Assembly: GCA_015487825.1 (NCBI GenBank) | Contig: WFOZ01000149.1 | Span: 1-11,458 of the forward strand | Length of the DNA stretch: 11,458 nt | DNA from: Planctomycetaceae bacterium | GTDB taxonomy: Bacteria > Planctomycetota > Planctomycetia > Planctomycetales > Planctomycetaceae | Direction: 5' to 3' | In this document: positions 1 through 7,660 of the stretch, in pieces | Layout: the number at the start of each line of letters is the position of its first letter | Position numbering within the stretch: position 1 is the first letter of the stretch | Made by a program: the position numbers and the translations under genes | Notes under the pieces: generated by a model | Told to the model about the DNA's origin: nothing | What the model saw: only the letters and a program-made list of their open reading frames with translations | Databases searched by the model: none

Positions 1-521
1 ATCGTATGCCAAACGGTACTTCGCTGTTTGGGAACAGGCAGTACCTTGTTGAACTGCTGTGGTCCGCCAACTTCAACTTCACTGAAGACCAGATGTTGCA
101 TCGCTTGCTGCGGCTGTACCCAGGGACCACCGCTCCCCGACCAACCCGGTCCCGAACCAAGAGTGATTTCAATTCCAAGTCGTTCCGCCTCGCGTACCGC
201 ATGGACGAAAAGGTCCTGCCACTGGTCGCTCATGAAGTCAACCTTGCCACGCGGAACACCAACATTAACTTCCAGAAAAATAACGTTGCCAATACCAGCC
301 TCTTTCATCGCTTCCAAATCCGCAGTCATCGCTTCGCGGTCAAGGTTTCCATCCATAAAATACCAGTAGGCACCGGGACGTGCTGAATCGGGGGGACTCT
401 TGAACGCAGTCTTGAGCGGCGTAGCGTTTTCAGTCGGGTCGCCTGCAAAGGTTTGTGTGACGCCCACAACCAAGAGGGCAATAAGCAACCACAATCGACA
501 TTTTTGTAAATTCATAATCAT
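1..521 (-). CDS. GH106-type alpha-L-rhamnosidase, secreted; N-terminal 173 residues only (runs off left edge)
   Basis: The gene is read on the minus strand from an ATG at 521 (a second in-frame ATG lies at 515) and is open to the window edge. Residues 1-27 form a signal peptide: a short basic start, hydrophobic LWLLIALLVVG, then TQTFAG. The mature part begins with PPDSARPGAYWYFMDGNL (about 43-60), then DLEAMKEAGIGN, DFMSDQW and LGSGPGWSGSGGPWVQP (about 121-137). This order of motifs is typical of the N-terminus of glycoside hydrolase family 106, whose members release terminal L-rhamnose from plant or algal polysaccharides and glycosides. Family members usually have around 1000 residues, so most of the catalytic domain is outside the window. 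The start lies 14 nt after the rhaT stop, so the two are probably cotranscribed. The export signal suggests action in the periplasm or at the surface, supplying rhamnose to the neighbouring transporter. Family is fairly sure; exact substrate is not. Confidence 0.85.
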   Translation of the reverse strand, partial: MIMNLQKCRLWLLIALLVVGVTQTFAGDPTENATPLKTAFKSPPDSARPGAYWYFMDGNLDREAMTADLEAMKEAGIGNVIFLEVNVGVPRGKVDFMSDQWQDLFVHAVREAERLGIEITLGSGPGWSGSGGPWVQPQQAMQHLVFSEVEVGGPQQFNKVLPVPKQRSTVWHT

Positions 522-535
522 AAGTGTATCCAGTG

Positions 536-1588
536 TTATTGAGTTCCCAGATAGTTCGCGCAGCCAATGACAACCGTCGATGAAATTAAGGTGAAGATGC
601 CCGCCCAGACCAGTCGCTGCGTCTGCCGACTCGTCCCTTTCCACTCGTGAAAAGCGATCCCCCAAAGATTGCTGAATACGATGATGAACGCCATATGAAT
701 AGACCACGACGAGAAGTCGAACTGCTCGCCCAGTTTCGTCGTTCCCATTCCGTAAAAGAAAAACTGCCCATACCATATTGTTCCACCCAACGCAGACATT
801 GTGTAGTTGAATGCCTGCTGAGGTACGGGACCGAAACTGTAATCTTTGTAGCTGCCGTTACGAATATTCAAAAGCAAGCACCAAAAAGCGTTGCTCGCAA
901 ATCCGCCAAGCAAAACGACAACCAGAACAGCATTATTCGAATAGATCGGGGTGGTGCCATGCTCAATCGAAAGTTCAGCAATTGGCTTTCCTGCTGCCAG
1001 CCCAAAGGCAAAGCAAGCGCTCAGGACTCCTGCCACCGCAGCAACAGCAAACCCTTTGCCAACAGCGAACTCCGTCACGGCATCGCCCTTCTGGTCATCG
1101 GTAAGTTCGCGTTCCTTGCTCAGTCCTGCCCAACCGCACAGGCCAATACCAAACAGACAACAGACAACTCCACACAAGATGATAATTCCCGATGTCGTTG
1201 CCAGAATCGTTCCGAGTTCCCCCGCCATAACAGGAGGCACCAACGTTCCAAATACCATGCAGAATCCCAAAGCGATAGAATAGCCAAGTGCCATGCCAAG
1301 GTATCGCACAGAAAGTCCGAACGTCAGATTGCCTACTCCCCACAACAGCCCAAACAATACACACAACGTCCATGCTTTAGCAGGACTGGCTGCGAGAACT
1401 TTGAACAGGTCGGGCGTTGTGAGCAAAGCAACACTCCACGGCACCACCAGCCATGCCGCCAATCCCATGACAAGCCAATAGCTTTCCCACGACCAGCGCT
1501 GCACTTTCTTCAGCGGTGCATAAAAACTGCCTGCGGCTAAGCCGCCGATTGCATGTAGCAACACACCAAGTGCAGGATTATTGGACAT
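536..1588 (-). CDS. rhaT: L-rhamnose/H+ symporter, RhaT family
   Basis: This 350-residue, very hydrophobic protein matches E. coli RhaT (344 residues) from end to end. Recognisable stretches are FYAPLKKVQRWSWESYW near 22-38, FGLLWGVGNLTFGLSVRYLG near 79-98, ALGGTIWYGQFFFYGMG near 266-282, and FSSWSIHMAF near 292-301. RhaT is an inner-membrane carrier of the drug/metabolite transporter superfamily with about ten membrane helices; it imports L-rhamnose with protons. A good ribosome site, AGAGG, lies nine bases before the ATG. The gene sits 25 nt after the AraC-type regulator and 14 nt before the rhamnosidase, which fits one transcript for sensing, uptake and release of rhamnose. The catabolic genes (rhaA, rhaB, rhaD) are not in this window. 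A long open frame on the opposite strand (647-1540) is a shadow. Confidence 0.93.
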   Translation of the reverse strand: MSNNPALGVLLHAIGGLAAGSFYAPLKKVQRWSWESYWLVMGLAAWLVVPWSVALLTTPDLFKVLAASPAKAWTLCVLFGLLWGVGNLTFGLSVRYLGMALGYSIALGFCMVFGTLVPPVMAGELGTILATTSGIIILCGVVCCLFGIGLCGWAGLSKERELTDDQKGDAVTEFAVGKGFAVAAVAGVLSACFAFGLAAGKPIAELSIEHGTTPIYSNNAVLVVVLLGGFASNAFWCLLLNIRNGSYKDYSFGPVPQQAFNYTMSALGGTIWYGQFFFYGMGTTKLGEQFDFSSWSIHMAFIIVFSNLWGIAFHEWKGTSRQTQRLVWAGIFTLISSTVVIGCANYLGTQ

Positions 1589-1613
1589 TGTTTCTTACCT
1601 CTGGGAACCTGTC

Positions 1614-2531
1614 TCAATTATTGCGGGTTCGATTGCGGTATTCGCCGGGAGGACATTCTTCGCGATTGACCATTAGCCTTCGCAACCGTTCATGGCTACT
1701 GAAACCCGCAAGATAGGCAACCGACTTCACCGGCAAATTGGTTTCTGTTAACAATCGCTTCGCACGTGTCAGGCGGCAACGATTGATCTCATCCAGAATA
1801 CTGCACCCTAATACCGCCTGTAATCGACGTTCGAGTGTCCTGCGTGTCGTGGGGAGTTGCGAAACAAGCTGATCGACCGACAGTGGACGATGGCTACGAG
1901 TCCATATCAAATCCAATGCGCGACTAACCAGAGGATCGTCGATGTCTTCTCCTTGCGTTGTAAAATGAACCGCCGAACTATCGTCGGACTTCCTCGTTAA
2001 ATCGATTGCCGTCGCAAGGATCTCTAATGCACTTATCGAAAGTAACGGTGTATGATGAACCGGATTATCATGCACGCGATCCAACGCTCGATCAAAGAGA
2101 TTCACCATCGTCTCGCGATCCTCCAAAGCAAGCGTAGCCCGCGATGGACAAATTGACTGAGCCGAGTACAGGCGGTGCATGAACTCGCCATGCACCGAAA
2201 TCCAGCGTTCTGTCCATCCAGTTGAACGCAGCGGTCGATAACGGTGCCACACACCGGGAAACAGAAGAAGCAATGTATCGCAATTGATCTCGACTGTTCC
2301 TGTTGCTTTCGATTCAAATTCGCCCTCGCCATCGGTGATGAGAATAATCTGAAACTCCGGCAACTCGCGTCCTGCGTTCCAGGAAAACTGATAGATTCTT
2401 GGATGTTCTTCGGGGGGATAGTCCTGCCCGGGATGGATTACACCGTGACCGCAACCGGTAACATAAAGCCCAAGCTCCATGTCGTGATCGGCAATTGGCA
2501 AGTAATGATAAAATCCATCGTATCCAGACAT
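1614..2531 (-). CDS. AraC-family transcriptional regulator, probable rhamnose-responsive activator
   Basis: The frame opens at a TTG at 2549, but the ATG at 2531 (MSGYDGF) has a GGAG ribosome site seven bases upstream and gives 305 residues, so I prefer it. The N-terminal half carries a cupin-like AraC effector domain: HPGQDYPPEEHP (about 33-44), QIILITDGEGEFES (61-74), a proline-containing LLLLFPGVWHRYRPL (87-101). The C-terminal part has the two helix-turn-helix motifs of the family: SVDQLVSQLPTTRRTLERR (218-236) and LPVKSVAYLAGFSSHERLRR (266-285). Such proteins bind a sugar with the N-terminal domain and activate target promoters. It is the first gene of the regulator-rhaT-rhamnosidase cluster, so it likely senses L-rhamnose or a derivative and also controls its own transcript. 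The effector is inferred from the neighbours only. Confidence 0.9.
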   Translation of the reverse strand: MSGYDGFYHYLPIADHDMELGLYVTGCGHGVIHPGQDYPPEEHPRIYQFSWNAGRELPEFQIILITDGEGEFESKATGTVEINCDTLLLLFPGVWHRYRPLRSTGWTERWISVHGEFMHRLYSAQSICPSRATLALEDRETMVNLFDRALDRVHDNPVHHTPLLSISALEILATAIDLTRKSDDSSAVHFTTQGEDIDDPLVSRALDLIWTRSHRPLSVDQLVSQLPTTRRTLERRLQAVLGCSILDEINRCRLTRAKRLLTETNLPVKSVAYLAGFSSHERLRRLMVNREECPPGEYRNRTRNN

Positions 2532-2577
2532 TCTCAAACTCCAACGCAAGACTAATTCGTTGCAGCAATTGAGATTG

Positions 2578-2606
2578 AGTATAAACAGATCAGTAAAGAA
2601 TGTCTC
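2578..2606 (-). promoter_or_regulatory. Candidate sigma70-type promoter of the rhamnose operon
   Basis: On the minus strand GAGACA (2601-2606; four of six consensus -35 bases) is separated by 17 bases from TATACT (2578-2583; five of six -10 bases). The expected start of transcription is near 2571, giving a leader of about 40 nt before the regulator ATG. A poor -35 with a good -10 is what one expects of a promoter that needs an activator. Prediction only. Confidence 0.45.
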
Positions 2607-2615
2607 GGCTCATGG

Positions 2616-2639
2616 CCCTGACCGTGTCGCAATATGAGG
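2616..2639 (-). promoter_or_regulatory. Candidate AraC-type operator, promoter-proximal copy
   Basis: The plus strand reads CCCTG, three bases, then GTGTCGCAATATGAGG. The last 16 bases agree at 13 positions with a second copy at 2791-2806, which is also preceded by CCCTG. The copy lies just upstream of the predicted -35 box, centred near -61, a usual position for an activator of this family. No binding data; inferred from repetition and position. Confidence 0.45.
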
Positions 2640-2781
2640 TACTACGCAGCATTCACCGACAGCAATTTCTGCGAATAGAATATCAATCTGATGTTTACGA
2701 AAAACGATAATCTCTCCTGCTCTCGGTCCACGTAGTCAGAAATGGCATTGTGAAGCATTCAGTCAGGATATGAATTTCACT

Positions 2782-2806
2782 CCCTGGCAGGTGTCGCATA
2801 TTGAGG
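2782..2806 (-). promoter_or_regulatory. Candidate AraC-type operator, distal copy
   Basis: CCCTG, four bases, then GTGTCGCATATTGAGG on the plus strand. It is a direct repeat of the site at 2616-2639, with 167 bp between equivalent bases. That is close to a whole number of helical turns (about 16), so both copies would face the same side of the DNA, as in looping by AraC. Regulatory role is inference. Confidence 0.4.
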
Positions 2807-2938
2807 AGCATTTTCTGGACGGCGTGGTCTGTATTTCATTCACACAGCTGCTGGTATTGAAGCAAAGAAAAATATGAGGCTGGAATCTGGAGGAGGCAAT
2901 CAGCTTTGAACACAAAGAAAATACAGCAATGCTTTCCT

Positions 2939-5476
2939 TTAATTCCCCGCGGGGTCATCCGCGTCCAGGTAATCGTGTCCGCACTGGTTCGGATCGGACA
3001 ACGGCAGGAAATAGGTCCAGTCTGCGGCTTCGTAAAGGATGACTTCTCTGATTTCATCTTGATGCGAAAGCAAGTGGCGAATGATCTCTTCACGTTTTAT
3101 TCGCATTGCATCTTTATTTTTAGCACGCAGTGTTTCCTGCGCTTCGTAAAAGAAACTGCGTGGGCCGCGAAAGGTTGAGCCACGGTTGCCGGCCATGTCG
3201 CGGAAGTTCTCGCGCAGGTACAGTTTAAGCGGTGCTGCATCAGGTGCATACCGAATGCCGAGGAAGACCGGTTCAACCGAAAGCCCTCTCAGGTCGACCA
3301 TTGCCATGCCTTCGCCGATAGCCGGTATGTGATTCAGTGAACTTCGGATGTGCCGATAATAATCACGTCCGTAGAAACCGCCATCGGGCTTAGGCAATTT
3401 TACCAAACCCTGCTGCACAGCATGGGGCGCGTTTTCACCAGGTGGAATCACTGCCCGGATGCGGACGCCTGGAAACTCGCGTCCAAGATCTACCAGCAAT
3501 TGTCGCACCCCGTTAGCCACCGCTCGGTTTCGCTCGTAACGCCATGCGAAGGGACTGCTGGGTGACTGGCAGGAGCCGAGCCATTCGTTATCCTGCCAGG
3601 CGGTGATCTGCTCGACTGAATCCACTTTCGATGCCAGAGCAATCATGCGCGGGTTTGATGCCAGCGAGATCGGTGCAAAAGCGAGATCGATCCCCAGGTG
3701 GCGGTACGGAATGCGTTTGAGTCGATAGTTTTCCAAAGGCTCCGGCCCACCGTCGCCGTTCGAATCGTCAGCCATGGTACCGGCCAACTGGCAGTGTGAG
3801 CGTGTGTTGATGAAAATCTCGTCGAATGCACTATGCGCCAATACCGTTTTCAATTGGGTAATGGCAATACGGCGAGCGGCGTCACGTTCGAAGTCCAGCA
3901 TCTCGACGGACCAGTTGGCCCCAAGATCAACCACGAAGCTCAACCGGGCGAGACGCTGCGGCACAGGCTTGACCCCCAATTGGTCGATGCTGTTCACAAT
4001 AGCCTGAAATGTTGTCCGATACGAACCACCCGACGTAATTCCCGCAATACGTGTCAGCGATGCATTGGAATCAGACGGATCAAAAACACGATAGATATTG
4101 ATTCGCCCTAACCGATTCCCCGCAAGTGATTGAGCAATGATCGGATGACCAACATCAGCCTGAATCATCTCAGTCGATTCGCCTTTGCGCGAGACGATCA
4201 GGAATCGATAGCCATCGGGCACCTGCAGTTTACTGATACGTACAACTTTGTCATGCACCGAGACCTCAAAATCGGACAACTCGATCTGCCGCCCTTCTGC
4301 TTGCTCGGCAATCTCACGGTATCGTTTCAGTGTGAAATCGCCATTGGCATCGCGAACCAGCACAAACGACTCGGCTGCAATCGGAGGAAAATGTGATGCC
4401 ACGATGCGCAATCCGGATTTGCCCTGTGCGAACCGGTTTGCCAGTTCCTCGGCGTTACTAACGTGTGTGAATTCGATGCTCGCCAGCTTTGCCTCTTTCT
4501 CTCGGCCCATCTTTTTCAGAATTGTGCGAAAGTTGGCAAAGCATACGTGCTGTGGCTGGTAATTCACGGTTGGTACCGCTGCTGGCAGGAATCCCCATAG
4601 CCAGTCACCGTTTTCATCGAATGTTGGCACCTCGTAGTATTTCGTTAGAGCTGGTTCGAACGGGCGAAAACTTGCCGTCAACTTGATCCCGTGATCGGCC
4701 GCGCTGCGGCTGAGCATCTCGCCAAACCCGGGCGTCAGGCGTAATTGCATCGTCATTCGCATCCACTTCCAGGGCGGGAGTTTACTACCAGCCATGCCGC
4801 GTGTCAGCTCTTCGCAATCGAGGATTGCCCGTGCCTGCTTCTGGTAACGTAACCAATTTTTTTCAGGCAAGCGACCCTCATCGACTGTAAACGGAAACGG
4901 ACTTTGCCACACGATCAAACGTTCGACACCGTGTGCCTGTAACCGACGGAAATATTGGTCGAATCCGCTTTTCTCGACCTCCTGAAATTGCCCTGCCGAC
5001 TGATCCCAGAAGATGCGAATCAGATCGTCAACCAAATCGGCCAGATACGAGACAGGACGTGGGGGCGGTGCGGCCCGAACTTGAAGTTTTTGCAACTGAA
5101 CCGACTGGCCAGAGGTATGCAAAGAGACTTCCAGTTCAAACGGAAGCGGGTGCATTTCCTTCTCTTCTTTAGTCGCATCGACAGTCAGTTTGCCTTGCAT
5201 GGAAATCGATACAGACAATCTGTCAAACTCAAGCCTCTCACCGCTATCGAGAACTTTGCCTTTGCGCCGCGCCGTCAATTTCACGGCATCGCCCTGTTTC
5301 AACTGATGATTGAAAACTGGCCAGGATCGAATTCCGGCCCGCAAGTAGCAGAACGGCACTTCCAGGTTTCGTTTCAGAAGTCTCGTATCCCCTGCCCGCA
5401 CCGGCGTGTGCGTTGATAAGCCAATGATGATAAAAATAGAAGTAAGCACATTGGTCAGCCGGTAGAATTTTATCAT
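2939..5476 (-). CDS. Large secreted protein of unknown function, possibly a divergent TIM-barrel glycoside hydrolase-like enzyme
   Basis: I do not recognise the family. An upstream ATG at 5527 exists, but the ATG at 5476 is preceded by TAGGAA at eight bases and starts a good signal peptide (MIKFYRLTNVLTSIFIIIGL, cleavage probably after VRAG), giving 845 residues. The first 130 mature residues look beta-rich. Later strand-like segments followed by polar or aromatic residues resemble barrel strands: VERLIVWQSPFP (184-195), KLTASFRPFEP (265-275), FDEIFINTRSH (551-561), RIRAVIPPG (672-680), MVDLRG (726-731), EVILYEAADWTYF (811-823). Residues 571-582, DSNGDGGPEPLE, fit the ligand spacing of an EF-hand calcium loop. 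There is no second membrane segment, so it is probably exported to the periplasm or outside. It stands alone between two long gaps. A carbohydrate-active role is a guess from fold-like features and the rhamnose neighbours. Confidence 0.75.
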   Translation of the reverse strand: MIKFYRLTNVLTSIFIIIGLSTHTPVRAGDTRLLKRNLEVPFCYLRAGIRSWPVFNHQLKQGDAVKLTARRKGKVLDSGERLEFDRLSVSISMQGKLTVDATKEEKEMHPLPFELEVSLHTSGQSVQLQKLQVRAAPPPRPVSYLADLVDDLIRIFWDQSAGQFQEVEKSGFDQYFRRLQAHGVERLIVWQSPFPFTVDEGRLPEKNWLRYQKQARAILDCEELTRGMAGSKLPPWKWMRMTMQLRLTPGFGEMLSRSAADHGIKLTASFRPFEPALTKYYEVPTFDENGDWLWGFLPAAVPTVNYQPQHVCFANFRTILKKMGREKEAKLASIEFTHVSNAEELANRFAQGKSGLRIVASHFPPIAAESFVLVRDANGDFTLKRYREIAEQAEGRQIELSDFEVSVHDKVVRISKLQVPDGYRFLIVSRKGESTEMIQADVGHPIIAQSLAGNRLGRINIYRVFDPSDSNASLTRIAGITSGGSYRTTFQAIVNSIDQLGVKPVPQRLARLSFVVDLGANWSVEMLDFERDAARRIAITQLKTVLAHSAFDEIFINTRSHCQLAGTMADDSNGDGGPEPLENYRLKRIPYRHLGIDLAFAPISLASNPRMIALASKVDSVEQITAWQDNEWLGSCQSPSSPFAWRYERNRAVANGVRQLLVDLGREFPGVRIRAVIPPGENAPHAVQQGLVKLPKPDGGFYGRDYYRHIRSSLNHIPAIGEGMAMVDLRGLSVEPVFLGIRYAPDAAPLKLYLRENFRDMAGNRGSTFRGPRSFFYEAQETLRAKNKDAMRIKREEIIRHLLSHQDEIREVILYEAADWTYFLPLSDPNQCGHDYLDADDPAGN

Positions 5477-5540
5477 TTGCGCAATTCCTAACTTCCGCTG
5501 CGGAACAGACGAAGAGCCTGGCAACATGCGAATAACCTAT

Positions 5541-5559
5541 GATGCAGGTATATTGCATC
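5541..5559. repeat. Small dyad upstream of the large secreted-protein gene
   Basis: GATGCA and TGCATC are perfect inverted copies separated by GGTATAT. It lies about 65 bp upstream of the preferred start of the 845-residue gene. A tighter dyad, TTCCGC and GCGGAA around a single T, sits at 5493-5505. Either could be an operator or leader hairpin; nothing more can be said. Confidence 0.3.
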
Positions 5560-5724
5560 TGATGGCCGCAGATAGTAGTTCTGCATTACATGATTAAACT
5601 GACGAGTAACTGATACAAATACAGCTTTACCAACCGGAGGTCAGTCTACAGATGAGGAACTGCCAGTTCAACTGGCTGATTGCAACTTTGATCGATTCAA
5701 TTTTTTGAAATCCGCTTTCCCAAC

Positions 5725-5891
5725 TAGCTGGACAGCGCCAGACTTACGGTAAAATATCCTGTAACCCATTTTGTTAAACAAATTACGCTTCAAAGTCAAA
5801 ATATAGAATACTCAGGCAGCCACTTGCCACAACTTGTTTTGTGAGAACATGTTAGTTCAATATTGACTCTGAACCTGGCGCTGTCCAGCTA
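5725..5891. mobile_element. MITE-like element with 15-bp perfect terminal inverted repeats and TA flanks (Tc1/IS630 style)
   Basis: GCTGGACAGCGCCAG at 5727-5741 is repeated exactly, inverted, at 5875-5889. Each end is bounded by the dinucleotide TA (5725-5726 and 5890-5891). Weaker similarity between the arms continues to about 30 bases. The 163-bp body is AT-rich and has no coding capacity. TA duplication with terminal inverted repeats is the signature of IS630/Tc1-mariner transposition, and short non-coding versions are MITEs mobilised in trans. One copy alone cannot prove mobility. The 133-base spacing between the arms makes a terminator unlikely. Confidence 0.65.
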
Positions 5892-6019
5892 AATAAATAT
5901 GAATAAGAGTGAAGTAGTTTGGAGTCTGTTACCAGTGCATCTTCAATCAGGATTCAATCTTGGCTACAGCAGTTTAGAGCGGACCAATGTACCGGGCATT
6001 TTAATGCCTGAAGAATAGA

Positions 6020-6463
6020 TCAGTGCGAGTCTTCAGAATGCTGATACGTTTCCAAAAAAAGAGCTTTTCTTTCGCGGGGAAGGATGAAATCAAAACCGCA
6101 GCCCTGGAAAAATTCTTCGGTGGATGTAATCGCCATCACTTCAAGAACTTTATTCTCCCGAGCCATTTCTACACAGCGATCCACAAGTTTTTTCCCGATC
6201 CCCAATCCCTGATGAATCGGGGAAACAGCCAGGCTGCGGATTTCGGCCAGCTTGGCTGAATAAATTTCCAACGCAGCGAACCCGACCAGTTGCCCTTCGA
6301 TTTCAGCAACAAATCCTGTTTCTACAAGCTGGCTCAGCTCCTCACTTGTGCGTGGGAGCAATCGGCGGTCATCAACAAAAGGGATAATAAATTTTGACAA
6401 GGCTTCAACATCATCAGCACAAGTAGCACGAATGGAAACCTGATCCAGCGGAGAATGTGTCAT
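6020..6463 (-). CDS. GNAT-family N-acetyltransferase, short N-acetylglutamate synthase-like
   Basis: A 147-residue single GNAT domain. It starts with the typical VSIRATCADDVEALSKF (about 9-25), has LLPRTSEELSQLV (35-47), FVAEIEGQLVGFAAL (51-65), and AEIRSLAVSPIHQGLGIGKKL (73-93). The last contains acetyl-CoA motif A as Q85-G86-x-G88-x-G90. EEFFQGCGF (116-124) near the end is also typical. The LLPR motif and overall order resemble the stand-alone acetyltransferase domain of N-acetylglutamate synthase (ArgA-like), which acetylates glutamate at the start of arginine synthesis. Substrate is not certain; GNAT enzymes are easily misassigned. The start lies 28 nt after the tdh stop, so it is probably the second gene of a tdh operon. 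No strong ribosome site precedes the ATG. Confidence 0.85.
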   Translation of the reverse strand: MTHSPLDQVSIRATCADDVEALSKFIIPFVDDRRLLPRTSEELSQLVETGFVAEIEGQLVGFAALEIYSAKLAEIRSLAVSPIHQGLGIGKKLVDRCVEMARENKVLEVMAITSTEEFFQGCGFDFILPRERKALFLETYQHSEDSH

Positions 6464-6491
6464 CGAAAATAATTCTGTCTATCTTGGTTGA

Positions 6492-7520
6492 TTACGAATT
6501 CCAGTCAAGAATCACCTTACCGGAATTTCCAGAGCGCATCACCTCAAATGCTTTTTCAAATTCGGTGTAATGAAAACGATGTGTTATGACCGGCGAGATA
6601 TCAAGACCACCCTGTATCATCACCGTCATTTTATACCAGGTTTCGTACATTTCCCGACCGTAAATACCCTTGATGGACAACATATTAAAGACAACTTTAT
6701 TCCAGTCAATTGCCATCTCTTTTTCAGGAATGCCGAGCATCGCGATTTTTCCGCCGTGAGACATGTTATCAATCATATCGTGAAACGCCTGAGGATTGCC
6801 TGACATTTCCAGCCCGACATCAAAGCCTTCCTGCATCCCAAGATCTTTCTGAAGATCATCAATCGATCGACTTCGTACATCGACGGTATGAGTGGCTCCC
6901 ATTTTTTTTGCCAGTTCAAGCCGCCAGGGATTGATGTCTGTCACAACAACAAATCGTGCCCCGGCATGTCTTGCGACTGCAGCTGCCATACAGCCAATTG
7001 GTCCTGCTCCGGTAATGAGTACATCTTCTCCGAGAACCGGAAACGAAAGTGCGGTATGCACGGCGTTTCCAAACGGATCGAAGATGGAGGCAACATCGCG
7101 ATCTATCTGGTGGTCGTGATGCCACACATTGGTCATTGGCAGCGAAAGATATTCAGCAAAAGCGCCAGGGCGATTGACGCCAATCCCTTTGGTGTCTGCA
7201 CATAAATGACGTCGCCCCGCCATGCAGTTTCTGCAACGACCGCACACGACATGACCTTCGCCACTGACAATATCACCAATGCGAAAATCAACAACATTCG
7301 AACCGACTTCAACAATTTTGCCCACAAATTCATGTCCAACAACCATTGGTACCGGAATTGTTTTTTGTGCCCACGCATCCCAGTTGTAGATATGCACGTC
7401 AGTTCCGCAAATACCCGTGCGATCAATTTGAATCAGTACATCATTTATACTGATTTCCGGCTGCTCAACATTCACAAGCCACAAGCCTTCTTCGGCTTTA
7501 CTTTTTGCTAACGCTTTCAT
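6492..7520 (-). CDS. tdh: L-threonine 3-dehydrogenase
   Basis: This 342-residue protein matches E. coli Tdh (341 residues) throughout, including [14 protein letters not shown] (37-50), [15 protein letters not shown] (53-67), [12 protein letters not shown] (114-125), [14 protein letters not shown] (147-160) and [16 protein letters not shown] (283-298). It is a zinc-dependent medium-chain dehydrogenase that oxidises L-threonine to 2-amino-3-ketobutyrate with NAD+. C38, H63 and E64 are the catalytic-zinc residues, H90 the active-site histidine, and C93, C96, C99 and C107 the structural-zinc set; all are present. GAGPIG (171-176) and the D195 strand end form the NAD site. The usual partner, kbl (2-amino-3-ketobutyrate CoA ligase), is not adjacent on either side. 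The gene lies 140 bp after the S4-domain gene, so it may have its own promoter. Confidence 0.95.
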   Translation of the reverse strand: MKALAKSKAEEGLWLVNVEQPEISINDVLIQIDRTGICGTDVHIYNWDAWAQKTIPVPMVVGHEFVGKIVEVGSNVVDFRIGDIVSGEGHVVCGRCRNCMAGRRHLCADTKGIGVNRPGAFAEYLSLPMTNVWHHDHQIDRDVASIFDPFGNAVHTALSFPVLGEDVLITGAGPIGCMAAAVARHAGARFVVVTDINPWRLELAKKMGATHTVDVRSRSIDDLQKDLGMQEGFDVGLEMSGNPQAFHDMIDNMSHGGKIAMLGIPEKEMAIDWNKVVFNMLSIKGIYGREMYETWYKMTVMIQGGLDISPVITHRFHYTEFEKAFEVMRSGNSGKVILDWNS

Positions 7521-7660
7521 GAACTCGTAAGCACTTTCATCAATTTAATTAACGATTCTTATGGTTAAAATTCTGCGAAGAACCATCAGAATAATTCAAA
7601 TGTGTCATAGAATTACTGCCTGGCGATGGAATTTTGATGGTCATGATCCGGACAGGATTG

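Larger units (their letters stand above)
2532..2938. other. Non-coding gap upstream of the rhamnose operon
   Basis: This 407-bp stretch separates the large secreted-protein gene from the AraC-type regulator. I see no convincing gene on either strand. Its recognisable content is the candidate promoter (2578-2606) and the two direct repeats. No clear intrinsic terminator follows the stop of the large gene at 2939, so read-through into this region is possible. Confidence 0.6.
5477..6019. other. Gene-free stretch holding a MITE-like element
   Basis: About 540 bp without a convincing gene. The part next to 5476 is the leader and promoter region of the large secreted-protein gene, with two small dyads. 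The centre is the inverted-repeat element at 5725-5891. The right end (5995-6008) holds a short hairpin, GGCATT/AATGCC, just after the stop of the acetyltransferase gene; it lacks a U tract, so it is a poor terminator candidate. Confidence 0.55.

Noticed and set aside
647..1540. A 297-codon open frame on the plus strand opposite rhaT
   Set aside because: It is rich in S, R, Q and K with no domain pattern, as expected from the complement of a hydrophobic membrane-protein gene. RhaT on the other strand is certain.
1614..2549. Longer version of the AraC-type regulator starting at 2549
   Set aside because: That start is a TTG lying on the ribosome site of the ATG at 2531; the shorter form is better supported.
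5477..5527. Seventeen-residue N-terminal extension of the large secreted protein
   Set aside because: It would push the hydrophobic core of the signal peptide away from the N-terminus, and the ATG at 5476 has its own well-placed ribosome site.
5652..5708. An 18-codon plus-strand frame preceded by GGAGG
   Set aside because: The ribosome-site-like GGAGG is 11 bases away, the peptide is very short and nothing downstream would use it as a leader. Probably chance.
7570..7592. ATTCTG/CAGAAT inverted copies between the S4-domain gene and tdh, a possible terminator
   Set aside because: A six-base AT-rich stem with an 11-base loop and only a short U stretch; too weak to call.
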